Source of the DNA: Fasciola hepatica
Lineage: Eukaryota > Platyhelminthes > Trematoda > Plagiorchiida > Fasciolidae
DNA length: 64,000 nucleotides
Direction of reading: 5' to 3'
Assembly (NCBI GenBank): GCA_948099385.1
Contig: CANUEZ040000168.1
Coordinates: 7,917,501 to 7,981,500, forward strand
Of this stretch, positions 14,320 to 26,900 are shown piece by piece (within the stretch, counting starts at the first letter, position 1; the number at the start of each line of letters is the position of its first letter). The notes below the pieces were generated by a model. It was not told where the DNA came from and made no database searches. It saw only the letters and a list, made by a program, of their open reading frames with translations. Both the position numbers and the translations under genes were made by a program.

Positions 14320-17300
14320 GCTTGAAATCAGACATAGTGCCAACAGAACAGTGATTACAAAAACGGGGGTTGGAAAATACACCGAAGTAAAACAGTCAGC
14401 CTTTTATTATTTGTGTCTTCTGCGGTTGTTTGCGTTGTGGGTTATACTACTCGGTCGCCCGGTCCGGGTGGGCTTTTTTGTTCAGGGATGCACCTCTTGT
14501 CTTTGCGCATCCTGGCGCCGTCAGCAGATTTGTTGCTTCTTTGAATGGAGAACGTTAGCCAAGCGAAAATCCCACCACGTCCTCGAACACTGATCGTCCA
14601 CCACCACCTATTTGGTGAAGCCACTTTATTCACGATTAGCCGCGGATGTTGCCGGCCCCCTATCCACAACCTGGGGACACCCCCAGTAGCACACATCTCT
14701 GCTTTGCCTGTATCGGACAACAGGGTTTCTGTACTATACTTGAATTTCGTAGTAGTAATTTGAATATTGGTGCAGAGAAAGTGGATGTATACAATAGAAT
14801 ACCTTCTTCAAGTGATCCAACATCGGTGGTGATTCAGCCCACGGAATAAGTTGAGGTTGCCCTTCCGTCAGTAATCGAACGATATAGGTAGGCGTAAAAC
14901 CCCGGATCAAACGCAGTGAACTCTCAGACCATCTGCATATGCGATCCTATTAAATAATGGTCAAACAGTAATAGAATAAATAATACAGACCTTGAATCGT
15001 GAGGTATCTCAGTTACGACAGTCGGTCAGGGCACTTTCCAAAACGAATGTGCGTCTATCGCTAAAGGGGCAATAAGTGGAATTGTACGCTTACCGGGAAA
15101 GAAGACAGCGCGCAGCTGCGTCCACAGGCAAAGAGCATCGCCAGTTACGGTGCACCAAACAAAGACAGTGCCCGGCTGCATCAAAGATGCTAATGAACTT
15201 GATCACCGGCAGTCAAAGACGAGATGTGAGTTAGCGTTAGCACGTCCATAGGGTGGAGGTGGCAGAGGCACACCGTTCAGGGAGTGAACCAATCACAACG
15301 AAGAAAATTAGGGTATACATGAAACGAACTGGGCAGTGAACAGCGTTTGCGAACTGTCAATCCAGCTGTGTGCATGTGTCACAAGTGGCTCAGAAAGGAA
15401 TCAATCGAAGAAAGAAATCGACCCACGCGGAGTTGACTGAGTCAGGTAAGGAGCTGTATGTGTGTGTCGGGTTAACGGTACGGCTAAGCGGCTACGGGTC
15501 AGGCTGAAGGTATACTGTGAACCTCACTGGTGCGAATGTCAACGGGTACCAAAATCCGACCCGTGAGGAATATAAACAATAACCAATCACAATATAGAGG
15601 ATCAACGTCACCCACTGAAAGTCGAATGAACCAAAGCGAAATGGATCACCGACACACCGGAATGAATGATCTGAATATGTTTTAGACAAGTCAGAAAAAT
15701 TTGGGAACGAAATCAAAATGATTTTGTTTAAATGGTTAAACAGAATCAACAACTCCTGAAGTAAATGGTTACACTATATTACATTCAGGTGTTTATTCAG
15801 TAGCAACATTACAGGGTGGTAGCTGATTTTACGATCTTTCAGCGTTCGTTCTTGTCATATTTCCTTCCCAATGCATATATGGATTTTCTCTCTTTCCTAC
15901 GAAATATTTCTTGACCAACCTGCAAATAGGTGATCTAATCAATCAAATTACCGGACTTCAAGTGCAAAAATCGGACGAGGAGGCGATCTGTACCGGTGTT
16001 CTCACATTGACGACCTGCGTGCCCGCCTTGCTTCCCCATCTTCACTCGGTCACAGAACCGGCATCTTCCGGTGAACAACTCTCGATGACATTTGATGAGT
16101 TGATCTACCTGGGCGTGGTTACCACTTGCCTCCAATCGGCGATCATTCGTGCGCTTGGTGCGAAATTGTTGGCCTCGTTGGCAATTGAAAAACCGGTTGA
16201 GACGCTCAATCTTCTTTTGCCATTGTATTTGGTTTATTTAGAACCCTTTGAAATGAGCAATAATAGTTTAACCAGCATCACTGGTGACTTGAAGCGCGAA
16301 AACCCCGGAAACACCTCATCATCGACACCGTCCGCATGCACAGGAACGCTGGAAGCCTTGACAGGTAAGAAGACACTTATTTTACGCCATTGTGCGACTG
16401 ATAGAAACTCCTTATACTATAATTTGGAACTCTGTGAGGCAACGTTAGACTACAACTACTTGAATATCAAGTTGCCTCTGTCAACCTAATCTAGAGATAT
16501 AAATGAGAGTGTTACTTCAGCTGAACGGACTGCCAGATGGTTATCGATTTCGGAAATCTTTTCCTGTCATACACATATGACAGAAAAGTTTTCAGGGAAG
16601 TGTTTTCGTGTCGCAAATTACGATTGGCATCCAAGGTCACATTTCAGCAGACCACGGCTACTGAGGTACTGTCTAAATCAAGAAATAATCAAGGCAGATT
16701 TCGCTAAGCTCCGCCGTAGTACAGTTCAAGATGTTTCCGTTAACGTGACCGTGATTGTCGTCTGCCCCTCGACCCTATGTACTGAGCCGGATATAAAAGA
16801 CGAGTTCTTCGATGATGACGAGAACTCATTCAGTTGCATCTTCAAGTACGACATCCTATGGATGGCAGGAGACTAATACGCTCGCACGAGCCTCGCCTTC
16901 CAACGTGTATAAGGTATTTGGAAAACGCGGACTCATGGAGCGACGCGGTCCCAGCGTTCGATGCACGACTCAATGTGTATCGACAGCACAACAGGATACG
17001 AGCGAAAAGCTAGTCAAATAAGCTATGAGCTCCTGTATAAAATGTCACCTGCTGGGGGTGATTGACCGTGTAAATCGATGCAAAGTAAGGAAGTTAACCA
17101 ATCAGGAGAAAACATTGGTGTTAAGGCCGCAAAATATAGAATTTTTGGCAAAGTAATTTAGGGGGAAAGCACCTATGACAATGAAATCAGTGCCTTGATA
17201 TTGTGAGCACTCAGCTGTCTAATTAGTGAATATACACAGATAATACCTTCTAAAAAGCATCTAACAACTGCGTCCGTGGTTTTCCAGTATTCAGTCGAGT

Positions 17301-17827
17301 GTTGATGCTGCGCAATAAATCAATCATTGAATTTAAATTTAAGTAGCCAGATTTCTCGCTTCGATAATGTAAAAAGACGGATGTGATATTATTTGCAAGT
17401 ATATATATGATAAGTATTATGGTAAAGTGTGAACGAAATTTCTCCGGAAGCACACGACCGGTTTCGCGGTTGTTGCCACTCATCAGGTATGCGTACCCGG
17501 TACTTCTCTGCCCACTCGTCTTCATACTTGTACACTCCGACGTTATATGTTCACTAGGATCTAATTTGAATCGTCTGGAGTGTGAATGGATACTCTTCAT
17601 TGAAGAGTTCACAAATTAATCAAAACTTTGCTTGCTTGTCTCGGTCACTGCTAACTCAACGAACAACGAGGTTGCATGTACAAACGTTCATATTGATGGT
17701 AAGTAGTATGTAAACGTGTAGACAAAACCTCCGCGCAATAACTAACGGAAATCACAGTTGTGATTCATTTGTGAACTCTTCAATGAGGATTATCCATCCA
17801 GACGATTCAAACAAGACCCTGGTAAGG

Positions 17828-17914
<87 letters not shown>

Positions 17915-20900
17915 TGATTGAATTTTTTGCTTCATCCATCGCGTTCCTTCTTTCCTTCTGTTCACTTCATAGCTATTGTGGAGCAAATAAACCAAGCTTC
18001 ATTCCCCGACGGTGGCAGCCAGCGCGCTCCGTGGTTCGGATTGGATCAGAACGATCCCTTGGCCGATCCTGAATTATGTGACTGCCGTTCCGGGGATGTC
18101 GTGGATACAGCAGATGGTGCGACGGTTTCAGGCGAACTGAAATTGCACCGATTTCTCACTCTATTCCTACCCTATATTGTCGTGCTTGTTCCGCCTGTGC
18201 TGCGCCTTTTAGCAGATCCGAATAGTACAGTTCGCATTCTGGCCAGTCGATTGTTCACATCGCTCCTGACATTGTTTCCATTGGAAGTGAGTCGTTTTTA
18301 CTCATTACTGCTTGTCTGTTTACTGATTATTGTTGTCTCACCAGTGCAACTTCATCCTATATCTACAGAACCCTTGGTGATCGGGTTTTCCTATGAGAAG
18401 ACACCCTATGATCATTGGCAGGTGGCTTCGTTTCCCTAGCCTGGTACCGTTTTTGTCTGCGTTCTTTGGATTGCAATGATCATGTAAATGTGGTTTTGAC
18501 GCCTATAGAATAAATCTGCGGCTCAAACTGTCCGCGAGTCTCACGTTATGGAGAGGTAAATCTTTTCGAACCACACACCTGCCTGTATATTCAGAATATT
18601 TTCTCGAGCTACCAATTTGAGACTTGTTCAACACTTCGAAAGAGATCCATTAAGGAATAATTAGTTTTAATGGTAAATTTCTTTCGATGCAACGCTTTTT
18701 GAAGTTCTACAGTTACATACGCCCCTAGGTTCTACGCGACAAGATGGAGCCTAGAAAGAAGCCGGATTTTCACATCCAGTCAAGATTAGTACTAGCTGTG
18801 CACTCCCTTCTGGGAAAATCTACCCGAGTTAATCGTAAGAGTTGGGTTTTTATTTCTCATATTCCATACTACCAATCCCTTATTTTTATATCTCAGTGTT
18901 TCGCTACTGAATGACGCACGGTTCTGTCGTGTTTCACAGCAGCAACTTTGTGGGTGTCACAAATACTGCGGCTCCATTACAGGCTGACGAAATTCTGGCA
19001 ATCCTGAATCTCCCGTTTGGTTCGAAACAGACCGAGTAGTTATCCTTCAGACTTTTTACGCCTAGTATCCTTGGGTCTGAATCCAACAAGCGTGGTCTGT
19101 TGGGTAATTACTACTTGAGGTTTCTGTGAATCCGGGTGAAATGTGTCCCTTCTAATGTTCGTGAAGTTAACCTTCAAAGATACTCTAATTATCCTAAATA
19201 TGAATTTGCTGTCGCATTCGCACGATTGTTACATGCGCCCTTGGCTACGTCCTGAAGGGTTAAAGTATCCCGCGAGGTTAAAACTATGAATGACTGTCCG
19301 TTGCAGATTGTCGGACGTGGGTGTTTCGTCGCACCTGAAGTGATCTTTATTGTTTTGTTGAAGATATGATTCGCTTGTCCTCGCAGCTTCTCCACCCGAC
19401 ATTCGATACAGCAGCGCTGGAGGGGAAGAATAATTGTTTCCAGTGTTGCTCTTACAAATCATCTAGGTGGTAACAATGCAGTTGGTTAGTCGTTGATCGG
19501 GTTGAACTGTGTTGTTATGATTTTATCATTGTTCAGAATTTTCCATCCGGTCATTTTCACAGGGTTCTCTTTCTGATCCTCCGGGTATGGACCCGGATCT
19601 CCGTGTGGCTCGTGCAACGAAGCGTCAGTTCATCGACAGTTTGCTGCACCCGGATCGTATTCAGATGTACAATTTGCCCGTTCCGATTCAAGCTAATCTA
19701 CGTGGATATCAACAAGTAGGTGATTGTACGGTTTCCATTGCGGTCCATCAGTTCTGTTTCATGTGGTCATTTAACTATCTTCGTTATATCTAATTCTATC
19801 ACGCGCCTCGATGGCTTAGCGGAGCCATCATTCTTTTCTTAGTGACTCCATGGTTTGACTGAAGGATACGCGTTCGGAAACTTGGGCTATTATGAATTCT
19901 GTTATAAACTTATCACATACGCTTACATTATTCGAACAGATGACTTGGTAATTCCTGATAGTCTGACCAAAATATTTTTGCTGCTGGACATTCCCCCATT
20001 TTGTATCCGAATGCTTTTAGTACGCTGAACTTTGAACTCTCCAATCATTGTAGAATGTTTCTGATACATGTGATACGTGTATGGTCCTATCGTTTGTTAT
20101 TGGCAGTTTTAGGGTCAACCGGTAGTAGTCGGAACTGTGCGTCACGACTGCATGAAAAAATAATTGGTGACACTGTTGTCTAACTAAGTTATTTCTTTTG
20201 TTTCATGCGGTAATCACCGTTTTTTTCATCTGAATCATTTCATCTTTCTCCTCATTCTTATCTCAATTTCAGGACGGCGTGAATTGGCTCAGCTTCCTCA
20301 ACCGATATGGTCTAAATGGAATTTTATGCGACGATTTAGGCCTAGGCAAAACACTTCAGACGTTATGCATTTTAGCCGGAAGTCATTACGAGCTGAGGCA
20401 GAAGCAAAACTCAGGAACTATCCACGCCGGTTGTGCCCGATCTTTGGTGATATGCCCGTCCACGCTGTGTGGCCACTGGTTGCATGAAGTCGAACAGTTT
20501 GTTAGCCCACGTGATCTGTCTCCCATTGTCTACTCTGGTGGGCCTGGGGTTCGATTCAAGTGAGTTTTCCCCCCACTGAATTCTACCTGACGCTATGCGT
20601 AACTGAGTATCTCACATGCTTGCGCGTCGCGGAAATTGATTTTCCCCCAGACTGTCGGTGCAAAACTCATCACAGAAAATTTCGTGTTCTATGTTATCGT
20701 TCATCATGTGCGAAGGAATGTTTGCCTGATAGTCCTTTTTTCTCAGGTTGTTCGGTGCGGGTTAATGGATGGGGGTGGTCCGTAATAGTCACTAACGTAC
20801 CTTGGACAAGTATGTGAACTACCTATAATTGAGCGCCTCTCGAATGTAACACCACTCTGGAAGGAAGTGCCACGCAAGTAGCTTTTTTCCAATTTTGTTT

Positions 20901-23900
20901 GGAAAGCCGAAAGGATGCACGAACAGTAATTCCCTTTACTGGAATCGTATAAGATAATCAGTACTTAGCGATGCCCTACATCATACGGCGCTCTTTTCAA
21001 AACTACTCGACATGCACAGTGATCTTTCAGTCAAGGATCTGGTCTTGTTCGCACTAGTCCCGATAAAGGGTGTCTAGCAAATGACACAGATGCAGTGAAA
21101 ATGTTCGACTTGACCATGACTACTTCGAGTAGGTTCTCGTGAGACTGGCAGTTCTCCGAATCCGTAAAATGCAGTTCCTTCCAGTTTTTCTTACTCATAC
21201 ATGAATTACACCCTTTCAGTTCTTCTTGAATGACCGACTGATACGCTGTAGTTCATTTGACAGTTACATCACTCGAATGGTTAAGATGAGGCTAAGCACA
21301 AAGTTGGCTGATTCGTTCTTTTAGTGTGTAGTCAGCGCTTCACATCGCTCGGCTTATTGGGCTCAGAAAATCATCCGATGTACGACTTTGCAATCAATAG
21401 AGTTCACTCTAAAATAAATATTTACATCCAGATGCTTTTTTGAAGGTGTCTGGGGATCGTAGAGGCGTTAGGAAGAAATTAAGAAAACAGTGTTCATATT
21501 GGTACTGCCGCTGCTGCTGAACGTATGTTCAGCAGCTCTGGTTCCTTCCGGGCCACTGAAGTTTTTCTGGTAGTAACTAACTGCTGAATCTGGAAATCTG
21601 GTGGACTGTTTCCATGAGACGAAAGTCAACAGAGCCGATTGTTGCCAATTATGGCAATAAAATTGCAATGTTTAGCCACCAAATGGACATACAAACATGG
21701 TCGACAAATTCCGACAGGAATTTGCTGGCGGTTTTCAGTACGTTTGTGAATCAGCTGGTCATGTTGTTTAAGCTAGCAGCCATATGCCTGGAGCAATGGG
21801 GTCAAATCGCGATTCATAACACGCTTTCGAATCCTTACTCAATCTGAGTTATTATAGTATCTGTCCACTGTTGTGTTATTCATTAACAGTCATTATCGCC
21901 AGCCTACTTACGGCTTAAGCTTGCAAGTTCTTCTTGATCTGCTGAATGTGAACAGTCAGCGAGTCAGTTTCGGTTAGAAGAACCATTAAACACGCACGGG
22001 ATGCAACGGGTCTATCTCAGTTGCAACTTCTTTTGAAAAGCGTATTTGTAAAAAATATGGAAAAAGTAAAAAATGAACTAAGAATAATGATATCAAGTTG
22101 GCTAATACGACTGCGTCACTGGTCGCGACACAGCTATATCTTCTAATGTTTAATCAATAAATAGAGTAGTTTCTTGGATCTACTCGGAATGCCCAATACG
22201 CCGTTCATGACCATGTCCGCTGATTGGTTTTTATCCCATACTTCTGTGTGAGACCGACCGGCATGACCCAAAACATGAAGTGAAGAACTCCACTAGATTT
22301 CAACATGTCAGATGTGATTACAAGCCGGGCGATAGTTAATTGATGTCTGCCACCTGTGACTGGTACTCGTACCTCACTGGTGGTAGATATTTATGTCATC
22401 CGGTATTGGTCAAGTAGTTTAGAGTTTACCCACCATCTCGGAGGTCAGAGGCTCGAATTCTGTCACCACTGGTCACTTTCGTGGCAGACAGTAATACGCT
22501 ATCGTTCGGGTAGCTGCCACACTCCATGTTTCAGGGTTGAGCTGCCGGTTATCCCTAAAAGTGCAGTGGGTCTTCGAGGCTGCGGGGGTTTATACCACTT
22601 CCACTTCCCTCATGCGCAAGTACATTATGAAATAATGTGACCGCCGTGAGAAAATGCCACGGAAACTGCGTGCTGTGTCGTTCTATTTGTTTTCGTCGGC
22701 TGTTATCTTGGTTAAATGAGCAGTCAAAATCAGTAACGATGAGACATTCTAGTATGTGAGTATTAGGAGATTAGACTTTACATGATGTAATTCATCATGA
22801 AGTGTGAACGCTTGATTCACCATTGAAACCATGGAAACCCTATACAGCACTGTTACGAATCATTTTGATTCCAAAGGAGAATGCAATAGCTCTATTAAGT
22901 TTCCTGGTTTTTATTGCTCGGTTCTGAGTTCACGCTGCAAGATGAATCATTATTCTGTTAGATATTTACCCCGCTTGGTGATTTTGTGTATGCGTTATTT
23001 GCTATCACTTAATTGTCTTCTCAACCAATGAACTTCTATCACTCTTTCTCTTGCTCCGTGACAACTTTCTGTTTCAGCCTACAGACACAGATTCTGGACC
23101 ATAACTTGGTGATCGCTTCATACGATCTGGTACGAAATGACATATCATTCTTCCAGTGAGTATCGTTTTCCACGTGTTCCGTTCTCTGTAATAAACCCAC
23201 AACCTATTATCACTTTCCGCTGATGTAAGTTACTAACAGGAAGGGTGAGAAATGCCCAAAAAATGTGTGAATCTGGTGGGTGAACACCTATGCTAAAGTG
23301 AGGATACTCAGAATAAATTCTTAGCGAATCACCAAAGCTTATCTGGCTGCGATGTTCGGGGCACAGTGTGCATGTTCCCGAAACAGAATTTCTTATGGTG
23401 CTACTTCCACAGTAGTGCGTTGGATGCGAGCAAGACTGACCACTTACTGCCACAAAATAGCGGTATGATGTGCCTCACAAGTGAACTTGACATATTACAC
23501 AGGATTCGCAAGTAATGTTGAACTGATCCACCTATTCAATTAGTGTATGCATCTGTAAACATAAGGGTAGGAGGACAACCACTGGCGCTGCTATATTCAC
23601 CCACATTCATGTTTAGTGGTTTCGCACTACCATCACGACGAGGCTGCATCTTGGCGTGCTTTGATCGCTTGCGTGCCTCTATGACCCGAAGAGCTATGCA
23701 GAATGGCTTCCTTACGCCGCAGATGCAATCGTGCCTGATAGGTCAATGGATAGAGGCCAGACGGAGTCCAGTCTCAGAACCAGTTGATGGGAAACATCTG
23801 GTTCTGACCACTATGCCCCTGGAGAGGACACCCCAGCGAATAAACATGCAGAGGGACACTTTACCGGTCTGAAAACCTCCATCAGATGGGCGTAGGGGGT

Positions 23901-26900
23901 GAGGTACCTGGCGTTTCTCTCGACGGCGGGGGAAGCTGGACAGCCCCGGGTCAAGACGATACTGCCCCGTCCACGTTTCGCTTGCTGCATTGGGTGTATG
24001 GGGCTGAAGACTAAATCCGAAAGGCGGATCGATAACAAACACCAGCGAAGACAAGACAAAATGCCTGCAACAATCAGGTCTTACGTGACAGACCAGAAGA
24101 ATTTCCTTCACAGATTCTTCGGACACGTTCCCGTGTATGGTTACCTTCCCACTGCCTTGTGGGTGAAACTTTTGAGTCAACGACTCCGGTTAGGGTTCCC
24201 AATGAAAAACCCTTTCTGTGGTGTGGGCAGCCGTGAAGTATGATGTGCTCGGAAACTTTCAGTATCTTCCCCGTAAAGGGCCTTACCAATTTTCTCTCCT
24301 TTAACCTGAGACCGATGCAAAACGCCACGGGTAATTTCGCCTCTGAATAAAGCAGTAAATCGGAAGTTGGGTATAAATCGAAAGCACTCCTCAAGCCTAA
24401 ATGTTCACTTCACTTGACTGCCTTTAACGTCCGCACGTGCACTGCTAGACTGGATTCCAGTCAACAGTCGTTTGTGTGCGGTCGGTTCTCTTTGTGTCAA
24501 CAACAACAAACTGAGGCGTCGATGCTTGGTCGTCGTGTCTGTGTATGCGCCGACTGACTATAGTTCCTCTGAGACCAAGGACGAATTCTCCCACGGTTTA
24601 TTTCAACTTTTTCGCGCGCTGTACGAACTTCGTGGTCATTGCTGGGGATTTCAACGCCGTTTGGGGGATTCCGAAGGCATACCGGAGGCTCATTTGCTAT
24701 CCCAGCCGATCGCGTCGACAACGGTGATCGCCTCGTCTAGCTATGCTCCGACCACAAATTGTTTCTGGCGAGTACGAATTCCCATAAGAAGCGGCATAAA
24801 CTGACACGGCATCCTCCTTGGTCTTCACAACGTTGGACCCAGATTTACCGTTTGATTAGAGAAACCGGTCCACGGAAGCCTGGTGTAAGTAAGTTAATCA
24901 AGGAATCCGAGAGCTCACTGGTTCACTCTCAGGGACGTCATTCGGATCGTTGGGCGGAGCACCTGAAGGAACAATCCAGTTGGTCCACCTCAACGGTGGA
25001 CCTTCCGATATGCCTGCCGGAGAAGTGATGCAGGTGCATATCACTCCTCTATCACGAATGGAGGTTATGTGAGAGATGAGTTACTTGACAAGATACAAAG
25101 CCGCTGAACCATATAAGTTGTCTCCATCTTTTTTCAAGGATAGAGGCGAAACTTTGGTCTCGGAGTTATCAAAACGTCTCCGTATTATTTTGGATAGTGA
25201 ACAGATTCCCAGGAAATTGTGTGAATCGGTGATTTACAAGAAAGATGACAGGCCCTCTTGTGAAAATTACAGATAAATTACCTTTGTAAGTATCACGTCT
25301 AAACTGCCCACTGGTCACTCTCTACCGATTATCCAGCGCCGACGAAATGTGTACGCGTGAGAACCAAGCCGGTTTCAGACCCGGTCGAGGTTGCATTGAC
25401 CACATCTTTACTCTTCGGTAAACCTCAAAGTACAGACACGTCTTCCGTAAGCCTACAATCGTTGTCTTTCGTGATCTGAAAGCGGTGTTCGATTCACTCG
25501 ATTGAAGAATTTGTCAGAGAGGTTTATTTCTGTTTTTCAAGGCTTGTACGCGAACAGCCGAAGTCGAGTTCGTGCTTACGACGATCTTTCACACGAGTTC
25601 ACCGCAAAAAGCGGTGTTTGCCATGGCTATCCTCTTTCACCCTCCATATTCAGTTTTGTGATTGAGCTGGTCCTTGAGATAGCCCTATCCTCGAGTGAGA
25701 ATAACGGCATCGATCTCTGCTCGGGCAGTAAATTGTCTGACAAAATATGCGGATGACATTTTTCCTCTGAGTGAAGAGCCAGGTAAGTCGCAAGCTCCCT
25801 AAATTGCCTAAGCAACAGTGTAACAATGTTTGGGATGCTTTTTGCACCTTCAAAGTGTAAAATGCTGTTGCAGGATTGGGTTGGCTCAACACCAAACTCC
25901 TTTTTGGCAGGGGAAGCTCTAGCCGAAGTGGATAAATTTTGTTACCTAGGCAGGTACATTTCACCAGGTGGACAGATATCAGATGAAGTGTCATCGGGTA
26001 TACAGAAGGCGCGTTTGGCTTTTGCCAACCTCTCAGCTGTGGCGTCGGAGTGATATCCGATTGTCTGTTAAGGGTAGAGTGTACAATGTGATGGTTAGGT
26101 CCGTGCTTTTATGCGGTTCAGAAACATGGCCATTAAGAGTAGAACATAGGCATCATCATCATCATCGTACAGCGTTAAACAGTACGGCAAGCCCCACTGA
26201 CCACTATCTTTCTCACCATGTTTCACGTTGAATTAGAAAGTGTGAAAATGCAAGATGGACAGGGAGTGGACCTACAAGGATGGGAAAAGGAAAGAATGCC
26301 CTAGTAGCCAACACATGGAATGCACAGTCTAACTGTACAAACGCACATCGATCAGTCATTCTGATTCGATAGAAAGTGACAACACGATCGCCACTGTTCA
26401 CGGTTCGCTGCCATATCCTTCAGTGTCTCCAGCCAACTGGTTGAGGGATCTTTTGGACCCCAACCACGAAGACGTGAAGCACCTACTTATCCTAAGTTCG
26501 GGGTACATTTTTTCATTCTCTGATGCCACGTCATCTATTGACCTCTAAGTGGTTTTTTTCCACTCTTGAGGAAGAACGGAGAATAGGACACGTTATGGTA
26601 GACGTGTGTTTGACATACGTAACACGTGCCCCAACCAACGAAGTTTACTAAGCTGGATACGCTGTGACAAAACGTTCTCTGAATTACTACCCAATACTCG
26701 CTTTCTGACTTCGTCATTGCTCACTCGGCTATTTCACCCAATCCTAGTGATACTACGTAAACATCGATGGTCGAAAAGCTCATGATGACGAATATCTTCA
26801 GTACTCAGACTCCAAGTTTCGCAACCATACAACAAAACTGAACACACTGCGGCACAGTATACACGACCTTTCAACTTCAGTGAAATATCAGGTTGCTGTC

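Noticed and set aside
14146..14593. Open frames rich in Tyr-Ile on both strands
   Set aside because: They are translations of the TA arrays, not genes.
16365..16489. Continuation of exon 4 to the stop at 16489
   Set aside because: Similarity ends at the GTAAGA donor, and the next exon joins in phase from 16364, so this is intron.
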